A stretch of 64,000 nt of DNA from Streptomyces tibetensis. GTDB lineage: Bacteria; Actinomycetota; Actinomycetes; Streptomycetales; Streptomycetaceae. Location of the stretch: contig NZ_SZVW01000006.1 of assembly GCF_007655005.1 (NCBI RefSeq), forward strand, positions 186,001-250,000. The letters are read 5' to 3'. Shown here piece by piece: positions 9,130 through 17,199 of this stretch (its first letter is position 1; each line of letters starts with the position of its first letter). Below the pieces are notes generated by a model, which had not been told where the DNA came from, ran no database searches, and was given only the letters and a program-made list of their open reading frames with translations. The position numbers and the translations under genes are program-made.

Positions 9130-9253
9130 GGTGCGCGTGCCCCTGCGTCTGTCCTTGCTCCTCCGGTGCGCGTGCTCCTGCGTCTGGCTCTGCTTCTCCG
9201 GTGCGCGTGCCCCTGCGTCTGTCCTTGCTCCGCGGGTGCGCGTGCCTCGTCAC
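9130..9253. repeat. 35-bp tandem repeat, about 3.3 copies
   Basis: Copies start at 9130, 9165 and 9200, and a partial fourth at 9235; each begins GGTGCGCGTGC and continues CCTGCGTCTG with a few substitutions. Units abut without spacers, so this is not a CRISPR array. Confidence 0.85.
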
Positions 9254-9289
9254 CCGCCGCTCGGTTCCCCTCGGCGCGGGCCCGACACG

Positions 9290-9329
9290 CCGCTGCCCCG
9301 CCCCCCTGGTCGACGGGGCGGGGCAGCGG
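9290..9329. terminator. 15-bp perfect stem-loop terminator
   Basis: CCGCTGCCCCGCCCC (9290-9304) pairs with its exact complement at 9315-9329 around a 10-nt loop. It lies just past the stop of the three-gene sugar cassette read on the minus strand. Confidence 0.8.
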
Positions 9330-9345
9330 CCCGGTGTGGGGCCGG

Positions 9346-10179
9346 TCAACGGGTGTGTTCGGTGAACCTCTGCGCCGTCTCCGCCAGGACCTCCTGGCCG
9401 TCCCGGGCCCACAGGACGTCGTTGAACAGCTCCACCTCGATGGCACCGGTGTAACCGGCCGCCTCCACGTGGTCCTGCCACTCGCGCATGTCGATCGACC
9501 CGTCGCCGATCTGACCGCGGCCGGTGAGGACGCCCTCCGGGAGGGGAGTCGTCCAGTCGGCGAGCTGGAAGGTGTGGATGCGGCCGCCCGCACCGGCCCG
9601 GGCGATCTGCGCGGGCGCGGTGTCGTCCCACCAGATGTGGTACGTGTCGACCGTGACGCCGACCTGCTGCGCCGGGAAGCGTTCGGCGAGGTCCAGGGCC
9701 TGGGCCAGGGTCGACACCACACAGCGGTCCGAGGCGTACATGGGGTGCAGCGGCTCGATGGCGAGGCGGACGCCGTGCCGCTCCGCGTAGGGGCCGAGTT
9801 CCGCGAGGGCGTCAGCGATGCGCTCCCGGGCGCCGTGCAGGTCCTTGGAGCCCGCGGGCAGCCCGCCCGAGACCAGGACCAGCGTGTCCGTGCCCAGGAT
9901 GGCCGCCTCGTCGATCGCACGGCGGTTGTCCGCCAGTGCCTCGGCGCGCTCCGCCGGGTCGATCGCCGTGAAGAAGCCGCCCCGGCACAACGTCGTCACC
10001 GTCAGTCCGGCGTCCCGGACCAGCTTGGCGGTGGCCTCCAGGCCGTGCGCCTGCACCGGCTCGCGCCAGAGCCCCACGTTGCGGATGCCCAACCGGGCGC
10101 AGCCGTCCGCCAGTTCCGGCAAAGAGAGCTGCTTCACCGTCATCTGGTTGATGGAGAAGCGCTCCAGCGACTCGCTCAC
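9346..10179 (-). CDS. Sugar phosphate isomerase/epimerase (xylose isomerase-like TIM barrel)
   Basis: 277-residue protein of the AP_endonuc_2 / IolE-like TIM-barrel superfamily. Barrel motifs are visible: LAIEPLHPMY (metal-binding Glu and His), GVTVDTYHIWWD and TFQLADW, followed by a terminal Glu in AIEVELFND. Such enzymes isomerise or epimerise free or phosphorylated sugars with a divalent metal. It is the last gene of a cassette: its GTG overlaps the stop of the DUF993 gene by four bases, so the two are translationally coupled. The substrate is unknown. Confidence 0.85.
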   Translation of the reverse strand: MSESLERFSINQMTVKQLSLPELADGCARLGIRNVGLWREPVQAHGLEATAKLVRDAGLTVTTLCRGGFFTAIDPAERAEALADNRRAIDEAAILGTDTLVLVSGGLPAGSKDLHGARERIADALAELGPYAERHGVRLAIEPLHPMYASDRCVVSTLAQALDLAERFPAQQVGVTVDTYHIWWDDTAPAQIARAGAGGRIHTFQLADWTTPLPEGVLTGRGQIGDGSIDMREWQDHVEAAGYTGAIEVELFNDVLWARDGQEVLAETAQRFTEHTR

Positions 10180-11327
10180 TGGTGCACCCCGTACATGCTC
10201 AGCAGCGTCTTCATCCGCTCCTCCGCCAGCTTCGGGTCGGGGAACAGCCCCAGCCCGTCGGCCAGTTCGTACGCCGTCGCGAAGTGCGGCAGCGAGCGGG
10301 CCGACTGCAGGCCGCCGACCATCGTGAAGTGCGACTGGTGGCCCGCCAGCCAGGCCAGGAAGACCACACCCGTCTTGTAGAAGCGGGTCGGGGTCTGGAA
10401 CAGGTGCCGGGAGAGCCCGACCGTGGGGTCCAGCAGATCGCGGAAGCCCTGCACATCGCCGGTGTCCAGGGCGCGGACCGCCTGAGCCGCCAACGGACCC
10501 AGCGGGTCGAAGATACCGAGCAGCGCGTGGCTGAAGCCCTGCTCGTCGCCCGCGATCAGCTCGGGGTAGTTGAAGTCGTCGCCCGTGTAGCAGCGCACGC
10601 CCTTGGGGAGCCGACGGCGGATGTCGATCTCGCGCTGGGCGTCCAGCAGGGAGACCTTGATGCCGTCGACCTTGTCGGGGTGGGCGGCGATGACCTCCAG
10701 GAAGGTGTCCGTCGCCGCGTCCAGGTCGGCCGACCCCCAGTAGCCCTCCAGGGCCGGGTCGAACATCGGGCCCAGCCAGTGCAGGACCACCGGCTCGGCC
10801 GACTGGCGCAGCAGATGGCCGTAGACCTCCAGGTAGTCCTCGGGGCCTGAGGCCGCCGCCGCGAGTGCCCGGGACGCCATCAGGATGGCCTGCGCGCCGG
10901 ACTCCTCGACGACCGCGAGCTGCTCCTCGTAGGCCGCGCGGACCTCCGCGAGCGAACCGGAGGTGATCTGGTCGGTGCCCACGCCGCAGGCGATCCGGCC
11001 GCCGACCGACTTGGCCTCGGCCGCCGACCGGCGGATCAGTTCGGCCGCGCCCGCCCAGTCCAGGCCCATGCCGCGCTGGGCGGTGTCCATGGCCTCGGCG
11101 ACGCCCAGCCCGTGGGACCACAGGTGGCGGCGGAAGGCGAGGGTGGCGTCCCAGTCGACCGCTGCGGGCGAGTCGGGGGAGACGTCCGCGAACGGGTCGG
11201 CGACGACGTGCGCCGCCGAGAAGACCGTGCGGGAGGTGAAGGGCGTGCCGGGGGTCACGGCCAGGGGCTCGGTGCGGGGCTCGTAGGTCCGCAACGCCCC
11301 GCCGGCGCCGGGGAGTCGGATCGTCAC
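10176..11327 (-). CDS. DUF993 protein (aldolase-like TIM barrel)
   Basis: 383-residue DUF993 protein, related in fold to dihydrodipicolinate synthase-type aldolases. KVSLLDAQREIDIR carries a candidate Schiff-base Lys in the DGIKVS context, and the chain has GPMFDPALEGYWGS and GDDFNYPELI. It sits between an oxidoreductase and an isomerase, with 4-nt overlaps on both sides. This suggests cleavage of a keto-sugar made by its neighbours. That reaction is inferred from context; the family is biochemically undefined as far as I know. Confidence 0.8.
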   Translation of the reverse strand: MTIRLPGAGGALRTYEPRTEPLAVTPGTPFTSRTVFSAAHVVADPFADVSPDSPAAVDWDATLAFRRHLWSHGLGVAEAMDTAQRGMGLDWAGAAELIRRSAAEAKSVGGRIACGVGTDQITSGSLAEVRAAYEEQLAVVEESGAQAILMASRALAAAASGPEDYLEVYGHLLRQSAEPVVLHWLGPMFDPALEGYWGSADLDAATDTFLEVIAAHPDKVDGIKVSLLDAQREIDIRRRLPKGVRCYTGDDFNYPELIAGDEQGFSHALLGIFDPLGPLAAQAVRALDTGDVQGFRDLLDPTVGLSRHLFQTPTRFYKTGVVFLAWLAGHQSHFTMVGGLQSARSLPHFATAYELADGLGLFPDPKLAEERMKTLLSMYGVHQ

Positions 11328-12475
11328 AGCGCGATCTCCGGCACGTCGAGACGGCGGCCCTCGGCCGAGGACTTCAGGCCCAGCTCGGCCAGCTGCACAC
11401 CGCGGGCACCGGCCAGCAGGTCCCAGTGGTAGGGGGCGTCGGCGTAGACGTGCTTGAGGAACAGCTCCCACTGGGCCTTGAAGCCGTTGTCGAACTCGGT
11501 GTTGTCCGGGACCTCCTGCCACTGGTCGCGGAAGACCTCCGTGGCGGGGATGTCCGGGTTCCAGACCGGCTTGGGGGTGGCGCTGCGGTGCTGGACACGG
11601 CAGTTGCGCAGGCCCGCGACCGCGGAGCCCTCGGTGCCGTCGACCTGGAACTCCACCAGCTCGTCGCGGTTGACGCGGACGGCCCAGGAGGAGTTGATCT
11701 GGGCGATCGCGCCGCCCTCCAGCTCGAAGACGCCGTAGGCGGCGTCGTCGGCGGTCGCGTCGTACGGCTTGTCGTTCTCGTCCCAGCGCTGCGGGATGTG
11801 CGTGGCGGTGAGCGCCTGGACGGACTTCACCCGGCCGAACAGCTCGTGCAGCACGTACTCCCAGTGCGGGAACATGTCGACGACGATGCCGCCGCCGTCC
11901 TCGGACCGGTAGTTCCAGGAGGGGCGCTGGGCCTGCTGCCAGTCGCCCTCGAAGACCCAGTAGCCGAACTCGCCGCGGATCGAGAGGATCCGTCCGAAGA
12001 AGCCGCCGTCGATGAGGCGCTTCAGCTTCAGCAGGCCCGGGAGGAAGAGCTTGTCCTGGACGACGCCGTGCTTGATGCCGGCCTCGTTGGCCAGCCGGGC
12101 GAGCTCCAGGGCGCCGTCGAGACCGGTGGCGGTGGGCTTCTCGGTGTAGATGTGCTTGCCGGCCGCGATGGCCTTCTTCAGGGCCTCCTCGCGGGCGGAG
12201 GTGACCTGCGCGTCGAAGTAGATGTCCACCGTCTCGTCGGCGAGGACCGCGTCCACGTCCGTCGAGACGTGCTCCAGCCCGTGCTGCTCGGCCAGCGCCT
12301 TCAGCGCGTGCTCGCGGCGGCCGACCAGGATCGGCTCGGGCCACAGCACGGTGCCGTCGCCGAGGTCGAGGCCGCCCTGCTCGCGGAGGGCGAGGATGGA
12401 GCGGACCAGGTGCTGGCGGTAGCCCATGCGCCCGGTCACGCCGTTCATGGCGATACGCACCGTCTTGCGTGTCAC
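11324..12475 (-). CDS. Gfo/Idh/MocA-family sugar dehydrogenase
   Basis: 383-residue NAD(P)-dependent oxidoreductase. The Rossmann start is IAMNGVTGRMGYR, the conserved catalytic region is HIYTEKPTATG (Lys of EKP), and the C-terminal domain has GGGIVVDMFPHWEY. It is the first gene of the minus-strand cassette oxidoreductase - DUF993 - isomerase, opposite a LacI regulator, so it probably oxidises a sugar or inositol-like substrate in a dedicated catabolic route. The GTG start at 12475 follows AAGGGAAC. Length is normal for the family. Confidence 0.88.
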   Translation of the reverse strand: MTRKTVRIAMNGVTGRMGYRQHLVRSILALREQGGLDLGDGTVLWPEPILVGRREHALKALAEQHGLEHVSTDVDAVLADETVDIYFDAQVTSAREEALKKAIAAGKHIYTEKPTATGLDGALELARLANEAGIKHGVVQDKLFLPGLLKLKRLIDGGFFGRILSIRGEFGYWVFEGDWQQAQRPSWNYRSEDGGGIVVDMFPHWEYVLHELFGRVKSVQALTATHIPQRWDENDKPYDATADDAAYGVFELEGGAIAQINSSWAVRVNRDELVEFQVDGTEGSAVAGLRNCRVQHRSATPKPVWNPDIPATEVFRDQWQEVPDNTEFDNGFKAQWELFLKHVYADAPYHWDLLAGARGVQLAELGLKSSAEGRRLDVPEIAL

Positions 12476-12566
12476 GTCGTTCCCTTCGTACGCGGTCGTC
12501 GCGCCGCGTACGCCCCACCTCTCACAGGCGGCCCGTGGGCCGGCCGTGGGACTGGTGAGCGTTGCA

Positions 12567-12578
12567 GCAAGCGCTTTC
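12567..12578. promoter_or_regulatory. LacI-type operator between cassette and regulator
   Basis: GCAAGCGCTTTC contains the palindrome AAGCGCTT (12569-12576), which fits the AANCGNTT core bound by LacI/GalR proteins. It lies 92 bases before the oxidoreductase start, in the shared divergent region. Confidence 0.65.
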
Positions 12579-12681
12579 TATATACGAAGAAGCTAGCCTC
12601 TGAACCCTGGTCCGGACAAGACCGTGACCAGGACGAGTTGTTCGAGGGGGCGAACAACAGGGGGTCGGGGGCTTAAGGTCT

Positions 12682-12752
12682 GCTCGGAACCATGGCCATG
12701 GGTTCGTCAGGGCAGCGGCGGTCTACCTGCTGTTCCGCTCGGAACCATGGCC
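12682..12752. repeat. 16-bp direct repeat before the LacI gene
   Basis: GCTCGGAACCATGGCC occurs at 12682-12697 and again at 12737-12752, 55 bases apart (start to start), in the leader of the LacI gene. It may be a regulator site or a local duplication. Confidence 0.5.
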
Positions 12753-12808
12753 TGTGGTCTGAGTGTGTACGAGGGCGGAGACGAGATGCGCGACCGGAGG
12801 ACGACGAG

Positions 12809-13855
12809 ATGACGGTGACCCTGGCGGATGTGGCGGCCCGCGCACAGGTCTCACCCGCGACGGTGTCGCGCGTGCTGAACGGGAACTACCCCGTGGCGGC
12901 CTCCACCCGCGAGCGGGTGCTGAAGGCCGTGGACGAGCTGGACTATGTGCTCAACGGGCCCGCGAGCGCCCTGGCCGCCGCCACCTCCGACCTGGTCGGA
13001 ATCCTGGTGAACGACATCGCCGACCCGTTCTTCGGGATCATGGCGAGCGCGATCCAGGGCGAGATCGGCGGGCCGGGCGGACGCGCGGGCGGGGAGAGAC
13101 TCGCGGTGGTCTGCAACACCGGCGGCTCTCCCGAACGGGAGCTGACGTACCTCACGCTGCTGCAGCGGCAGCGGGCGGCGGCCGTGGTGCTGACCGGCGG
13201 GGCGATCGAGGACGCGCCGCACAAGGCGGCCATGGACATGAAGGTGCGGAAGCTGATCGAGGCCGGGACGCGGGTCGTGCTGTGCGGACGGCCGCAGGCG
13301 CCGGACACCGGGGCGATCGCGCTGACCTTCGACAACCGCGGCGGCGGGCAGGAGCTGACCGAGCACCTCATCGGGCTGGGGCACCGGCGGCTCGGGTACA
13401 TCGCGGGCCCGGAGGAGCGGACGACCACCCGGCACCGGCTGGAGGGCCACCGGGACGCGCTGGCCGCGCACGGCATCGAGGAGGACCCGCGATGGACGGT
13501 GCACGGGCGCTACGACCGGCGGTCCGGCTACGAGGCGACGCTGGAGCTGATGCGGCGTGACCCGTCGCTGACGGCGGTCGTCGCGGCGAACGACTCCGTC
13601 GCGCTGGGCGCGTGCGCCGCGCTGCGGGACTCGGGGCTGCGGATCCCGGAGGACGTGTCGGTGGCGGGCTTCGACGACCTGCCGTTCAGCATGGACGCGG
13701 TGCCTTCGCTGACGACCGTGCGGCTGCCGCTGGCCGAAGCCGGGGCCCGAGCCGGGCGCATCGCGATGGGCCGAGAGGAGGCTCCGCCCGGGGGCATCGC
13801 CTCGGTGCGGGGGGAGTTGATGGTGCGCGGGTCCTCCGGGGTGCCGCGGGCCTGA
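12809..13855 (+). CDS. LacI-family transcriptional regulator of the DUF993 cassette
   Basis: 348-residue LacI/GalR repressor. The helix-turn-helix is at the N-terminus (VTLADVAARAQVSPATVSRVLNG); the periplasmic-binding-protein-like sensor domain follows, with VGILVNDIADPFF and LTAVVAANDSVALG. The ATG at 12809 is chosen because GGAGG precedes it by eight bases and the DNA-binding domain then starts at residue 2; in-frame upstream starts add an unrelated extension. It is divergent from the sugar cassette, with a LacI-type operator between, and so probably represses it until a sugar ligand binds. Confidence 0.88.
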   Translation: MTVTLADVAARAQVSPATVSRVLNGNYPVAASTRERVLKAVDELDYVLNGPASALAAATSDLVGILVNDIADPFFGIMASAIQGEIGGPGGRAGGERLAVVCNTGGSPERELTYLTLLQRQRAAAVVLTGGAIEDAPHKAAMDMKVRKLIEAGTRVVLCGRPQAPDTGAIALTFDNRGGGQELTEHLIGLGHRRLGYIAGPEERTTTRHRLEGHRDALAAHGIEEDPRWTVHGRYDRRSGYEATLELMRRDPSLTAVVAANDSVALGACAALRDSGLRIPEDVSVAGFDDLPFSMDAVPSLTTVRLPLAEAGARAGRIAMGREEAPPGGIASVRGELMVRGSSGVPRA

Positions 13856-14373
13856 GGTTCTCTTGGCCTGCGGCTGCCCAGGTCTCTCCTGCCGGGGAGG
13901 ACGAAGCGAGCCGTAGGTCAAGAGGGTGATGCGATCCACCGGGCCATGGCGTCGAAGGCGTCCAGGGCCCGGCGGTCGTTCGGACCGAAGTAGCGCTTGC
14001 AGTCCTCGCCGAGGCTCTCGAAGCTGTCGGCCGCACCGCGGGAGTCCCCCGACGGCCTGGAGGACGAGGCCCGAGCACTGATCCGGTCGGCCGGCGGTGC
14101 CGTCGGCGGGGGCGGCGGATCCGACTCGGCTCCCTGACATCAGTCCCGCTCGCCACTCGGGTGTTCCCAGCAGGCCACCGAGGGTGGCGTGGACGCGGCA
14201 CATGCAGTCGCCGCCATCCAGCGGAGAAACCGACTCACAGCCACCCGTCGGCGACACCAACCCGCCGTACTGTTTGCCTTATTCGCCTTTTGCGATGAGT
14301 TCCGTGCCGTACACCGGTCTGTAGTGCCGTCACCGAGGCCACCTCTCCCGAACGAGAAAGCGGAGTGAGTCCC
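13856..14373. other. Low-content intergenic stretch
   Basis: 518 bases without an intact gene. It holds a possible fragment of a regulator C-terminus on the minus strand (13918-14040) and, near 14280-14373, the AT-richer promoter region of the RibD-like gene. Nothing else is evident. Confidence 0.5.
13918..14040 (-). pseudogene. Possible TPR-regulator C-terminal fragment
   Basis: The minus strand reads SFESLGEDCKRYFGPNDRR, then ALDAFDAMARWIASPS and a stop at 13918. This looks like the final TPR-type helix pair of Streptomyces XRE/SARP regulators (typically LGPDHPDTL...). No start codon or upstream homologous part is seen. The match is weak. Confidence 0.3.
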
Positions 14374-14967
14374 ATGCGCATCGTCATCACCGAGTTCATC
14401 AGCCTGGACGGCGTCGTACAGGCCCCGGGCGGGCCCCAGGAGGACATGGACGGCGGCTTCGCGCACGGCGGCTGGTCCCACCCCTACTTCGACGAGGAGG
14501 TGCTGGGCGGCGCCTTCGACGCCGGGCTGGCCAGAGCCGACGCGCTGCTGTTCGGGCGGCGGACGTACCAGACGATGGCGGGGGCTTGGCCCGAGCGCGC
14601 CGGGGACCCCTTCGCCGACCGGATGAACTCCCTGAAGAAGTACGTCGTCTCCAGCACCCTCAGCGAGAGCGACCTGACCTGGAACAACTCCGCCCTCATC
14701 CCCGGCGACCGGGCCGTCGCCCGCATCCGGGAGCTGCACGAGGCCGAGGGCGGCGAGATCGCCATGATGGGCAGCCCGACCCTGGTGCGGACGCTGCTGT
14801 CGGAGGGCCTGGTCGACGAACTCCAGCTCGTCGTGATGCCGGTGATCCTCGGCGGCGGCAAGTCGATCTTCCCGACGGACGGCACCAAGCGCCCGATGGA
14901 GCTGATCTCCACCACCACCGCCAAGACCGGCGCCCAGGTGTGCGTGTACCGCGCCGCCGAGGCCTAG
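14374..14967 (+). CDS. RibD C-terminal/dihydrofolate reductase-like protein
   Basis: 197-residue protein of the RibD_C (DHFR-like) superfamily. It begins MRIVITEFISLDGVVQ, has the NADPH-site segment IAMMGSPTLVRTLL and ends with the ILGGGKSIFP strand typical of YwjB/YyaP-like reductases. The ATG at 14374 has GGAG nine bases upstream; the GTG at 14365 abuts the same GGAG and is unlikely. The physiological substrate of these paralogues is generally not known. A short GC-rich hairpin follows at 14977-14991. Confidence 0.8.
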   Translation: MRIVITEFISLDGVVQAPGGPQEDMDGGFAHGGWSHPYFDEEVLGGAFDAGLARADALLFGRRTYQTMAGAWPERAGDPFADRMNSLKKYVVSSTLSESDLTWNNSALIPGDRAVARIRELHEAEGGEIAMMGSPTLVRTLLSEGLVDELQLVVMPVILGGGKSIFPTDGTKRPMELISTTTAKTGAQVCVYRAAEA

Positions 14968-14976
14968 TACAGCGGT

Positions 14977-14991
14977 CCTGGGCGGCCCAGG
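14977..14991. terminator. Short stem-loop after the RibD-like gene
   Basis: CCTGGGC (14977-14983) and GCCCAGG (14985-14991) form a short stem 10 bases past the stop. It could end RibD-like transcription, or be a left-end hairpin of the adjacent TnpB element. Confidence 0.4.
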
Positions 14992-15214
14992 CTCGACCCG
15001 TCGGTATCTCTGACTGAGTCAAAGACCCGGGGGCTGTGAGCTGCTGGCGGCTGACTGTGCATAGGCGTGTTGAGGTGCATATGAGTGAGTGGTCGGGCTG
15101 TGGAAGGTGCGGCCTCATGCGCGTGAACGTAGGTTCTCCTGTCGAATGTGTGACCTTTGCGCGTGGGGGTCGTTGAGCGCGCTGTAGGGATGGGGCAGCT
15201 GGCGCGGGGCGGGG

Positions 15215-16852
15215 GTGAGGGGATTGAGCGGCCTGCGGAAGATCGGAGCGCCGTTCGTGGTGCCCGGCCCTTCCGGGGTCGCGGTTCGTGACCGGCTCAA
15301 GTACCTGACCGCCGAGGACGAACGCCTGCTGCGCCTGGTAGGTGACCATCTGGGCACGCTGGCCTCCCGGGACCTGAAGGCGCGGTGCGTGGCCGGCTTG
15401 GAGCACGACGCCGAGCTGTGGGCCGAGCGCAAGCGGGCCCTGACGATGGAGTCGTCCTCCCGTTGGGCGGGCAGCATCACGAAGGCCTCTCATGATCAGT
15501 GGGCGCTGGCCCGGCGTGGTCAGCTCGCGCACATTCAGAATCTTCAGGCGAGTGTGCGCACGATTGAGCATCGGCTGTCCCTGCCGGTCGGCGAGGCGGG
15601 CAGCAGGCGGGCTGCGGGCGGCTACCGCAGCAAGCGGGAGTGGTTTTCCAAGACGCGTCGCCTGCACGTGCTGACCGGCCGGCTCGACGCGGCGCGGGCG
15701 GACTGGGAAGCCGGACGCGTGGGCGTGGTGCGCGGCGGGAAGCGGCTGTCGAACACCCGCCACCATCTGCGGGCCGCCGGTCTCACCGAGGAACAGTGGC
15801 GCGCACGGTGGCGGGCCGGGCGCCGGTTCCTTGCCGCGGACGGCGAGTCAGGCAAGCGGTTCGGCAACGAGACGATCCGCGTCACGCCCGACGGCGAGGT
15901 CTCACTCAAGCTCCCCGCGCCGTTGGCGCATCTGGCGAACGCCCCGCACGGCCGGTATGTGCTCGCCGCGACGGTGGCGTTCGCGCACCGGGGTGAGCAG
16001 TGGGCCGACCGCATCCAGACCAACCGGGCCGTCGCCTACCGCATCCATGAAGACACCACACGTGGGCGCTGGTACCTGACCGCGTCCTGGACGATCCCCC
16101 CGGTCAAGACCGTGCCGCTGGCCACGGCCCACACGGGCGGGCTGGTCGGTGTCGACACCAACGCCGACCACCTGTCCGCCTGGCGCCTGGACACCCACGG
16201 CAACCCCATCGGCCGACCTGTCCGCTTCGGCTACGACCTGTCCGGCACCGCCGCCCATCGCGACGCCCAGATCCGCCACGCCCTGATCCGCCTGCTGTAC
16301 TTCGCCAGGCGGCATGGCCTTGCGATCGCGGTCGAGGATCTCGACTTCACCGCGGAGAAGACGCGCGAGAAGCACGGCCGCCGCAAGACGTTCCGCAAGC
16401 TGATCTCCGGTATGCCCACCTCCAGGCTGCGGGCACGGCTGGTGTCGATGGCGGCCGAACTCGGCATCACCATCATCTCCGTCGACCCGGCCTACACCAG
16501 CCGCTGGGGCGCCCAGCACTGGCAGAAACCCCTCACCACCAAGAAGCGTAAAACCACTCGCCACGATGCGGCCGCCGTGGCGATCGGCAGGCGCGCCCTG
16601 GGGCACCCGGTCCGGCGACGGACGGCACCGCCCCCTGCTCACCGGAGTGATGAGCAGGGGCATCGGACCGTCCAGGCCGGCTCGGTGGCCCCGGGGCGTG
16701 AGGAACCCCGCCCCCGCATTCCCGGACCACGGACACGATCCGTGCACGCCGGACGCGGAGCGAAAGCGGGCAACCAGGACACCCAACACCGTTCGGGATG
16801 TCCGGCTGAGCATGAGCCCTGGCAACAGGACTCACTCCCGCTCAGTCTTTAG
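15215..16852 (+). CDS. TnpB-related RNA-guided nuclease family protein (IS200/IS605-type, no zinc finger)
   Basis: 545-residue TnpB-like protein. The split RuvC domain is recognisable: GVDTNADH (Asp314), AVEDLDF (Glu374) and RHDAAAVAIGRRAL (Asp451), so all three catalytic acids are present. Between motifs II and III it has VDPAYTSRWGAQHW, where ordinary TnpB proteins carry a four-Cys zinc ribbon; no CxxC exists here. The N-terminal 200 residues are basic and longer than usual. Residues from about 466 on look like read-through of the element's right end, where TnpB guide (omega) RNAs normally lie. No tnpA Y1 transposase is adjacent. The GTG start at 15215 is tentative. Confidence 0.8.
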   Translation: MRGLSGLRKIGAPFVVPGPSGVAVRDRLKYLTAEDERLLRLVGDHLGTLASRDLKARCVAGLEHDAELWAERKRALTMESSSRWAGSITKASHDQWALARRGQLAHIQNLQASVRTIEHRLSLPVGEAGSRRAAGGYRSKREWFSKTRRLHVLTGRLDAARADWEAGRVGVVRGGKRLSNTRHHLRAAGLTEEQWRARWRAGRRFLAADGESGKRFGNETIRVTPDGEVSLKLPAPLAHLANAPHGRYVLAATVAFAHRGEQWADRIQTNRAVAYRIHEDTTRGRWYLTASWTIPPVKTVPLATAHTGGLVGVDTNADHLSAWRLDTHGNPIGRPVRFGYDLSGTAAHRDAQIRHALIRLLYFARRHGLAIAVEDLDFTAEKTREKHGRRKTFRKLISGMPTSRLRARLVSMAAELGITIISVDPAYTSRWGAQHWQKPLTTKKRKTTRHDAAAVAIGRRALGHPVRRRTAPPPAHRSDEQGHRTVQAGSVAPGREEPRPRIPGPRTRSVHAGRGAKAGNQDTQHRSGCPAEHEPWQQDSLPLSL

Positions 16853-16866
16853 GAACGGTGCGCGAT
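16600..16866 (+). ncRNA. Candidate omega-RNA / right-end region of the TnpB element
   Basis: In IS200/IS605 elements the guide RNA overlaps the 3' end of tnpB and runs to the right end. Here the last 80 codons have no family similarity, and the segment ends CTCAGTCTTTAGGAACGG just before a truncated host gene. Location and boundaries are inferred from this general architecture; no structure was computed. Confidence 0.35.
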
Positions 16867-17155
16867 GTGCGTACGGGACGACGCACCCGGCGCCGCCCGC
16901 CTGCGGCTGCTGCTCGTCGAGCCGGACGCGCGCGGACTCGGCATCGGCGACCGCCTGGTCGGTGCGCTCGTGGACTTCGCCCGCGAGGCCGGCTACCGCG
17001 AGGTCGTGCTGTGGACCAACGACATCCTCACCGCGGCCCGCCGCATCTACCGGCGCCACGGTTTCGTGCTGGTGGCGGAGAAACCGCACCACTCCTTCGG
17101 CCAGGACCTGACCGGCCAGGACTGGCGGCTGGATCTTGACGCAACACAGGAGTGA
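16865..17155 (+). pseudogene. GNAT acetyltransferase, 5'-truncated beside the TnpB element
   Basis: 96 residues corresponding to the C-terminal half of a GNAT acetyltransferase of the kind fused to MarR domains. CVRDDAPGAARLRLLLVEP is beta-strand 4, RGLGIGDRLV is the acetyl-CoA pyrophosphate loop, then LWTNDILTAARRIYRRHGF follows. The N-terminal strands, and any MarR part, are absent on both sides of the TnpB element. The gene has therefore lost its 5' part, probably during or after element insertion. It may still be translated from the ATG at 16865 but should be inactive. Confidence 0.65.
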
Positions 17156-17199
17156 CGGAGAGGAGTCGTGGGCGGGGGTGCCGGGTAGGGTCCGTCCAC

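Larger units (their letters stand above)
8993..9345. other. Gene-free stretch with tandem repeats and a terminator
   Basis: No gene is seen in these 353 bases. It contains the upstream region of the propeller-like gene, a 35-bp tandem repeat and a strong stem-loop. The repeat period is not a multiple of three, which argues against coding. Confidence 0.6.

Noticed and set aside
9130..9253. CRISPR array
   Set aside because: The 35-bp units abut directly with no spacers, the repeats differ from each other, and there are no cas genes in the window. The same applies to the 41-bp repeats at 24129-24276.
15215..16852. Complete IS200/IS605 transposon with its own Y1 transposase
   Set aside because: No tnpA-like gene is found within several kb, so this is a stand-alone TnpB element at most; the exact ends could not be fixed.
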